A stretch of DNA of 29,416 bases from the NCBI GenBank assembly GCA_014238625.1, contig JABAAS010000002.1, positions 1 through 29,416 of the forward strand, written 5' to 3'. The stretch's first letter is position 1, and every line of letters starts with the position of its first letter. Source of the stretch: Alphaproteobacteria bacterium (GTDB taxonomy: Bacteria > Pseudomonadota > Alphaproteobacteria > JABAAW01). The translations under genes and the position numbers were made by a program. This document shows positions 25,901 to 29,416 of this stretch, piece after piece. A model generated the notes under the pieces. It searched no databases. It was not told where the DNA came from and worked only from the letters and a program-made list of their open reading frames with translations.

Positions 25901-26295
25901 GGAAACAAGCCTTCCCAGCATGGCAGAAAGCTCTCAAAACCATAGTCAAAGAGTGGAATGACTTCGTTCATGAAAGCAAGAAGCAAACAACTCTCGCAAA
26001 AATCAACAGAGAGGTCGCGCAATTCTTGCGGGAATATCCTCCAACAGATGTCGGGCAGGAGGAAGTCGCTAAAGTAATCGCAGCTCTCAAGCGTCCTTGG
26101 AAAAAGCACGACGAGAAAGAACTCAAAAATATATGGAATGAAAAAAAAGAAAACTCGCAGGAGCAGGCGTCTCTAAAACTGTTCAACCTTGTAAGTCGAA
26201 AAAATATCCACCCGACAGTCTATTCCAAGCAATATGAAATCATTGAAGAGGGGCAAGTGCGACCAGTATGTTGGATGTCTTTGCGCAAAAAATAA
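22936..26295 (+). CDS. Phospholipase-D-like nuclease fused to SNF2-type helicase/translocase (1119 residues)
   Basis: The N-terminal domain carries a single PLD (HKD) motif: H156-A-K158, then GSSNLT from residue 170 with N-x-E after it. That signature is typical of BfiI/NgoFVII-type nucleases, which use two subunits to make one active site. A two-lobed superfamily 2 ATPase follows. It has Walker A VGLGKT (286-291), Walker B DEAH (362-365), motif III TAT (408-410), VTTDVLSEGKNLQQC and motif VI QRHGRIDR (803-810). The order PLD then SNF2 helicase, coupled to an adenine methyltransferase, suggests a restriction-type defence pair: methylation of self, translocation and PLD cleavage of non-self. 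DISARM uses the same kinds of parts on separate genes, but its DrmA and DrmB are absent here. The ATG at 22936 overlaps the preceding stop. The sense strand is strongly A- and C-rich. Confidence 0.85.
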   Translation: MSKSSQLSQLTTNLTTNRDGETLALALNSHLNALRKNKNSPPELMLATSYFTAQGWFSVAREIEKLSKVRLLVGCERPLPHDEINKQQNNRQTQNNNENLFAKHIQEIFQRHEKYLLQEYELQPFNQRSTELWRNLPKALRKGNIEVRRYKKSFFHAKTWILKNTAATLGSSNLTYAGVNKNQEANITLQNLEMQQTLEKWYEQVWQEAEVYDLATHYDQLNREYSPYEIYLKTLYECFQDEITLENEIESNSLQRMSLTNFQQNGVTRARRIINKYNGVLIADTVGLGKTFIAGELMRTYIEKRQQVLLVVPASMIETWKNFLKEQHLSNIEPISYEKFANQYKDDDLRHQQELYQLVVIDEAHNYRNPDTKARAQVLRNFLEGPKSPQGPQLPQRPRRPRDLVLLTATPVNNSIEDLETLLGYFLKDGALETHKYPYPSIKAFFKKIKKNEEDASNTKKLEPLIDAVTLKRTRQFVQTEYPDAKLPDENGKLQPVTFPDRTLKTVRYNFDESLPEIFEQLQDILTCKGKKPPKLTLAIYQVEKYRIEQQKERKEEKNIIGLIRSLMLKRFESSVQAFCHTCQEMVKKHEKLLEAIAQGKVIKTTAKRKPPADNDDEKWEEEEEEEPAGKFDFKALEKDVENDLKLLKSLASKNLEPEKDPKLKKLVEQIAEIAQQARNDTEDERKRKNNRKILIFSYYKDTAQWIYDFLSKNLNQNPLLVDYKGENILQYTSGSGDGTTDPDKAVKLFSPETAAKNAKTVTSEKECDILVTTDVLSEGKNLQQCRNIISYDLPWNPMRLIQRHGRIDRLLSKHKTVFLHTFFPVDRLGEFFDLEYKVRKKLTLADKTTGIEATPIEDGAESARMYSENRKELDNIEQENAIETLEGKSNYDMRTAEEYRMALNKALNQPEIKWLERLEEMPAKVGSGKYSEKNGHLFCAKVEESPQPFLRFVPTTEPQQPIIADLYQCLELIKCCEKTERVLSEKDWKQAFPAWQKALKTIVKEWNDFVHESKKQTTLAKINREVAQFLREYPPTDVGQEEVAKVIAALKRPWKKHDEKELKNIWNEKKENSQEQASLKLFNLVSRKNIHPTVYSKQYEIIEEGQVRPVCWMSLRKK
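24088..24141 (+). repeat. Six 9-bp imperfect repeats in the helicase gene
   Basis: Six units of the form (G/C/T)(G/T)TCCA(A/C)(A/G)A encode GPK SPQ GPQ LPQ RPR RPR. They lie between Walker B and motif III of the ATPase, a loop position in SNF2 proteins. The unit keeps the frame. Confidence 0.8.
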
Positions 26296-26309
26296 TATTC
26301 ATAAATGCA

Positions 26310-26368
26310 AAAAACTGCACTTGCCTCGTCAAAAAATATTATCATCAGCTCTATGGCTTTCGGACTAT
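26310..26368 (+). pseudogene. Short tniQ remnant
   Basis: The plus strand reads LHLPRQKILSSALWLSDY before a stop at 26369. It matches the tniQ segment LERAKLVSSALWLWGDW. At the DNA level, TATCATCAGCTCTATGGCT at 26340-26358 is identical to 3315-3333, 19 of 19 bases and in the same reading frame. No other tniQ sequence remains around it. It sits in the 142-bp gap between the helicase and the convergent transporter. Confidence 0.5.
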
Positions 26369-26437
26369 TAGACCAGTCGTCTAAACAAGTATTAATGAAG
26401 TATTTTAATGAGCAGAAACAAAGGTAAATTGCTAAAT

Positions 26438-27331
26438 TTAAGCAGATGTAATTGTTAAAATTACACCTATAACAGCCAGAATCGTACCGCCCCATGCGAG
26501 GACTGGAAAACGTTCTCCTCGAAAAATTGACATAAGCAAAATATACAGAATCGGAGACATCGAGGCTAGAACAACAGCTCGAAAAATCTCGGTGCTCGCA
26601 AAAGCAGCCAATAGCAATGTCATTCCACCTATTGTGCTCACACAAGCACTTATTATTATATACTTTAAGTCAGAGGTCTTAGTTTCAAGTAGCTTATCTT
26701 TAAAAAAAATATAAATTGGAAAAAAAGCTAAACTCGCTGAAAATGTACGAATAAAAGAAGCATGAAAAATTCCAACCGAACCAATTACTTCTTTCGACAG
26801 CAATGCTCCTATAATCTGAAATATAACAGCTAGAACAGCTAGAAATAGTCCTTTAAAAAAGAGGTCGGATTTATAAAATTCTCCACCTATTCTTTCAGAG
26901 CTAGTACGAAAAATAATTGCAATGTAAACTCCAATGATAGCCATGAAAATACCTAGCAGTGCCAACAGAGATATGGTTTCATGAAATATCATTGCTCCAA
27001 TGAAAGCCGTTAATGGAGCATGTAAAGAAAATATGATCGATGAAATTCTAGGACCTAAAAGAAAAACAGCTTGAAATAGGCAGGCTTCTCCAACCGCAAC
27101 TCCGATTACTCCAGAAAATGCAAGATATATTATTGAACGCACATCGAGAAACTCGACTTGACCTAATAATGCAGATAGAAGGAAAAGTACAAGCGAAGAA
27201 AAAGCAAAACGATACATAGAAAAACGAAATGTCCCGAGAGCTTCTATACCCCGATAAGCAACTAAAGGCCCAATTGCCCAACAAAACGCCGCTCCAAGAG
27301 CAAAAGTCTCTCCGAGAAAGGGTAGAAACAT
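26438..27331 (-). CDS. EamA/DMT-superfamily transporter (297 residues)
   Basis: This is an inner-membrane drug/metabolite transporter family protein, about ten hydrophobic helices in two EamA repeats (roughly residues 5-135 and 155-295). Typical features are the small-residue helix 1 (ETFALGAAFCWAIGPLVAYRG) and the closing helix SIFRGERFPVLAWGGTILAVIGVIL. The substrate cannot be told. The ATG at 27331 (MFLPFLGE) is preferred over the TTG one codon earlier; no strong ribosome site is seen. The gene is AT-rich compared with the RTX3 and methyltransferase genes, so it may have a different origin. It converges with the helicase gene and has array E 36 bp upstream. Confidence 0.88.
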   Translation of the reverse strand: MFLPFLGETFALGAAFCWAIGPLVAYRGIEALGTFRFSMYRFAFSSLVLFLLSALLGQVEFLDVRSIIYLAFSGVIGVAVGEACLFQAVFLLGPRISSIIFSLHAPLTAFIGAMIFHETISLLALLGIFMAIIGVYIAIIFRTSSERIGGEFYKSDLFFKGLFLAVLAVIFQIIGALLSKEVIGSVGIFHASFIRTFSASLAFFPIYIFFKDKLLETKTSDLKYIIISACVSTIGGMTLLLAAFASTEIFRAVVLASMSPILYILLMSIFRGERFPVLAWGGTILAVIGVILTITSA

Positions 27332-27366
27332 CAATCTATAATCATTTCAAAATAATGCCGAATGCT

Positions 27367-27423
27367 CATAGAGATTAGTGAAATAAAATAGCCACTCTTT
27401 CAAATGTTTAATGACACTTTAAA
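27367..27423 (+). repeat. Two-copy 24-bp repeat array E (decayed)
   Basis: Sites start at 27367 (CATAGAGATTAGTGAAATAA) and 27400 (TCAAATGTTTAA, then TGACACTTTAAA), again 33 bp apart and in the same orientation as the other arrays. It is the most diverged set: the TGCAA start and the final ACA are both altered. A few bases beyond the end also resemble array C (ATTG, then TGAAA). It lies between the transporter start and the end of RTX gene 4. Confidence 0.55.
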
Positions 27424-27496
27424 ATTGGGCTGAAATCTTACTAATCGTCGCAAATTTTCCTAAAAGGTTGCAATTCCGTCGTTGAAATACGAAAAG

Positions 27497-29416
27497 CTAC
27501 GATGTTTCGGCTGGCTGATCTGATACTACCTTAGCGGACGAACCAGAACCGTAGTCCGTGCGGTAAATCGTATAGGCATCGTTACCTTGATCGAAATAAT
27601 CCTCGATGATGACTCTATTCCAAGTTTGAGTTACAGTCCCACCTTGTAAAAAGTGGAATGTAAAGACATCGATTTGTAAATCGTCGCCTCGAGTCGATTC
27701 CGTAAATTCTGTATCACCCAAATTGCCTCTTTTGAAATCAAAGTTAGAGTCACCATAATCGCCAGAGGGCGAGTAAGTTTGACGATTACCCAAGTTATCC
27801 GTGTAATAAAGAATCGTAGAGGGAGATGGAGCTCTGAAAGTCACCTTGTTGCCTGTTCCATCGTCACTACTAATTATTATATCTATACTTAATCGACCAT
27901 CTAATCTGTTCTCCGCGTTGAAGTGATAGCTATCAGCTTCGCCACCACCCCGCAGGGTATCGGAGCCGCCTTCGCCAGAAAGGTAGTCTCTGCCTTCCCC
28001 GCCATACAGTAAGTCGATTCCATCACCGCCATACAGACGGTCGGTACCAGAATCGCCATATAGGACATCATCGCCAGCATGACCCCATATAATGTCGTCT
28101 TCGCTACCGCCCCGCAGATAGTCATTGCCTTCATTGCCACCTATATTGTCCCTACCAGCGCCACCATATATGATATCATCCCCACTGCCGCCATAAAGAT
28201 TATCGCGACCATTCAAGCCACTTATGTAGTCATCACCGTTATTGCCATACAAACGGTCTGCACCGTCAAAGCCTATCATAAAATCATCATCATTACTGCC
28301 TCGAATAGTTCCTCCTGAATTATAGCCAACATAGATATTGTATAATAAAGTTTCTTCTTCTCCGTAATGGACGCTGTAGATACCATGCTGATAGGCATCT
28401 TTATCACCTTCATCATAGATTATAATTTCTGTGCTGCCCTGCCGCACTACCACAATATCTGTTTCCCCTAATGTAGAGCGACCAATTGCGAAAACATCGG
28501 AGGAGCTCTGTTCGGGGAAAAGAAGCCTACCTCCGTCGGAATCGGATTGAATAAAGTCCCTGCCACCATCAGTGTAAAATATGTAATCGTCGCGTCCTGC
28601 ACCTCCAGACAAATAGTCTATACCGCCTCCGCCGATCAGAGTGTTCGCATCACTGTTGCCAAACAACGTGTCAGCGTAGTTTGAACCGATCAGGTTGTCG
28701 ATATACCTAAGCGTATCTCCAGTAGCCCAACCACGTGCTGCATCAACAGGATTGGAACTAAGGTCTACTCCAACACCAGCTGTTGAGCTCGCGTAGCTAA
28801 CCCAATCGTCATCACTCGCAGATGAACCTATGAATGTGTCGGACAATGATGTTGCCAAAAACGGTCTATTCGCGCTGCCTAGTCTCTCAGGTACAACAAG
28901 CAACGAAGAAGCGATCTCTGTTTCTATACCATCCCTATTACGCGTGTAAAAACTGAAACCCGAGTTAGTAGGATAGTTCGTAAATTCTATTACATTGATC
29001 GAAGATCCATCCTTTCTAACCGTCAGAGTTACAGAATGGCTGCTACCTCCATTAGAGCGGACAAATGTGTAAGTCGCTCCCGCATAGTCATCGCTATCAC
29101 CTTCCAAGAAAACAATCTTACCTCCATCGTCAACAATAGTATCCTCATGATCTAATGGGCTAAATACATAAGTGTCTAAACCCAAACCACCCTCAAGACG
29201 ATCAAAACCCTTGCCGCCGACAATCTCGTTGTTATGCTCATTACCTGTAAGCCAATCGTTACCGCTCGAACCAACTAAATTCTCGATACCACTCAGAATG
29301 TCACCCTCAGCATCGTTACTGTTCGACGCAAAGCCATGACTGCCGTCAAAATCCTCTTGCCCGCCTGTCAAGCCAAGATTAACTCTGACACCTTTGTCAA
29401 AGTAATTAAAATACCT
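27497..29416 (-). CDS. RTX calcium-binding repeat protein 4 (C-terminal 639 residues, runs off right edge)
   Basis: The frame is open to the right edge, so the start is not seen. The part in the window opens with DKGVRVNL and GGQEDFDGSHGF, followed by IENLVGSSGNDWLTGN. This is the same module as near the C-terminus of RTX protein 3. The SNRPFLATSLSDTFIGS module and two clusters of RTX nonapeptides (LYGGSGDDIIYGGAGRD and similar) follow. The last 130 residues are a beta-rich, HCBP-related-like tail (VIIEDYFDQGNDAYTIYR), ending KVVSDQPAETS, where a type I secretion signal would be expected. It is a paralogue of RTX3, but the C-terminal tails differ. Whether it too carries a lipobox cannot be seen. 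Confidence 0.88.
   Translation of the reverse strand, partial: RYFNYFDKGVRVNLGLTGGQEDFDGSHGFASNSNDAEGDILSGIENLVGSSGNDWLTGNEHNNEIVGGKGFDRLEGGLGLDTYVFSPLDHEDTIVDDGGKIVFLEGDSDDYAGATYTFVRSNGGSSHSVTLTVRKDGSSINVIEFTNYPTNSGFSFYTRNRDGIETEIASSLLVVPERLGSANRPFLATSLSDTFIGSSASDDDWVSYASSTAGVGVDLSSNPVDAARGWATGDTLRYIDNLIGSNYADTLFGNSDANTLIGGGGIDYLSGGAGRDDYIFYTDGGRDFIQSDSDGGRLLFPEQSSSDVFAIGRSTLGETDIVVVRQGSTEIIIYDEGDKDAYQHGIYSVHYGEEETLLYNIYVGYNSGGTIRGSNDDDFMIGFDGADRLYGNNGDDYISGLNGRDNLYGGSGDDIIYGGAGRDNIGGNEGNDYLRGGSEDDIIWGHAGDDVLYGDSGTDRLYGGDGIDLLYGGEGRDYLSGEGGSDTLRGGGEADSYHFNAENRLDGRLSIDIIISSDDGTGNKVTFRAPSPSTILYYTDNLGNRQTYSPSGDYGDSNFDFKRGNLGDTEFTESTRGDDLQIDVFTFHFLQGGTVTQTWNRVIIEDYFDQGNDAYTIYRTDYGSGSSAKVVSDQPAETS

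Noticed and set aside
18422..26295. Complete DISARM or BREX system
   Set aside because: Signature genes (DrmA/DrmB; PglZ, BrxC) are not in the window, and the PLD motif is fused to the helicase.

Overview
The window is accessory DNA from a Gram-negative bacterium, most likely a proteobacterium. The evidence is four very large acidic RTX (glycine/aspartate-rich, calcium-binding) proteins of the kind exported by type I secretion, a lipoprotein signal on one of them, and Tn7-like transposition genes. No housekeeping gene, rRNA or tRNA is visible, so the genus cannot be settled. Genes are long and often minus-strand for RTX and plus-strand for the mobile and restriction-like genes.

Layout. 1-1945 (minus) is the N-terminal part of RTX protein 1, running off the left edge. 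2304-2432 is an array of four 24-bp repeats. 2501-4840 (plus) is a decayed Tn7-like operon: tniQ with an in-frame stop, tnsA with a frameshift near its end, and the first ~90 codons of tnsB. The tnsB fragment is joined in frame to the C-terminal third of a superfamily 1 helicase (to 5439). 5419-7191 (minus) is a DUF262/DUF1524 protein of the GmrSD type IV restriction kind. 7430-12316 (minus) is RTX protein 2, followed upstream by a second four-repeat array at 12808-12947. 13195-18072 (minus) is RTX protein 3, with a lipoprotein signal, and a two-repeat array lies upstream of it at 18307-18363. 18422-26295 (plus) is a translationally coupled pair: a 1505-residue Eco57I-like adenine methyltransferase and an 1119-residue phospholipase-D/SNF2 helicase. 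A short tniQ remnant lies just downstream. 26438-27331 (minus) is an EamA transporter. 27367-27423 is another two-repeat array. 27497-29416 (minus) is the C-terminal part of RTX protein 4, running off the right edge.

How it fits together. The RTX genes are paralogues that have grown by internal duplication and are probably surface or secreted proteins; no type I secretion genes are in the window. The restriction-like genes and the dead transposition genes make the spaces between them a small defence/mobile island. The most striking unexplained signal is a family of related 24-bp repeats at four separate sites, all in the same orientation. The last two repeats are always exactly 33 bp apart, and the remaining spacings are close to whole helical turns. 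They look like transposase-binding ends of Tn7/Tn402-type elements, but a regulatory role for the RTX genes is not excluded.
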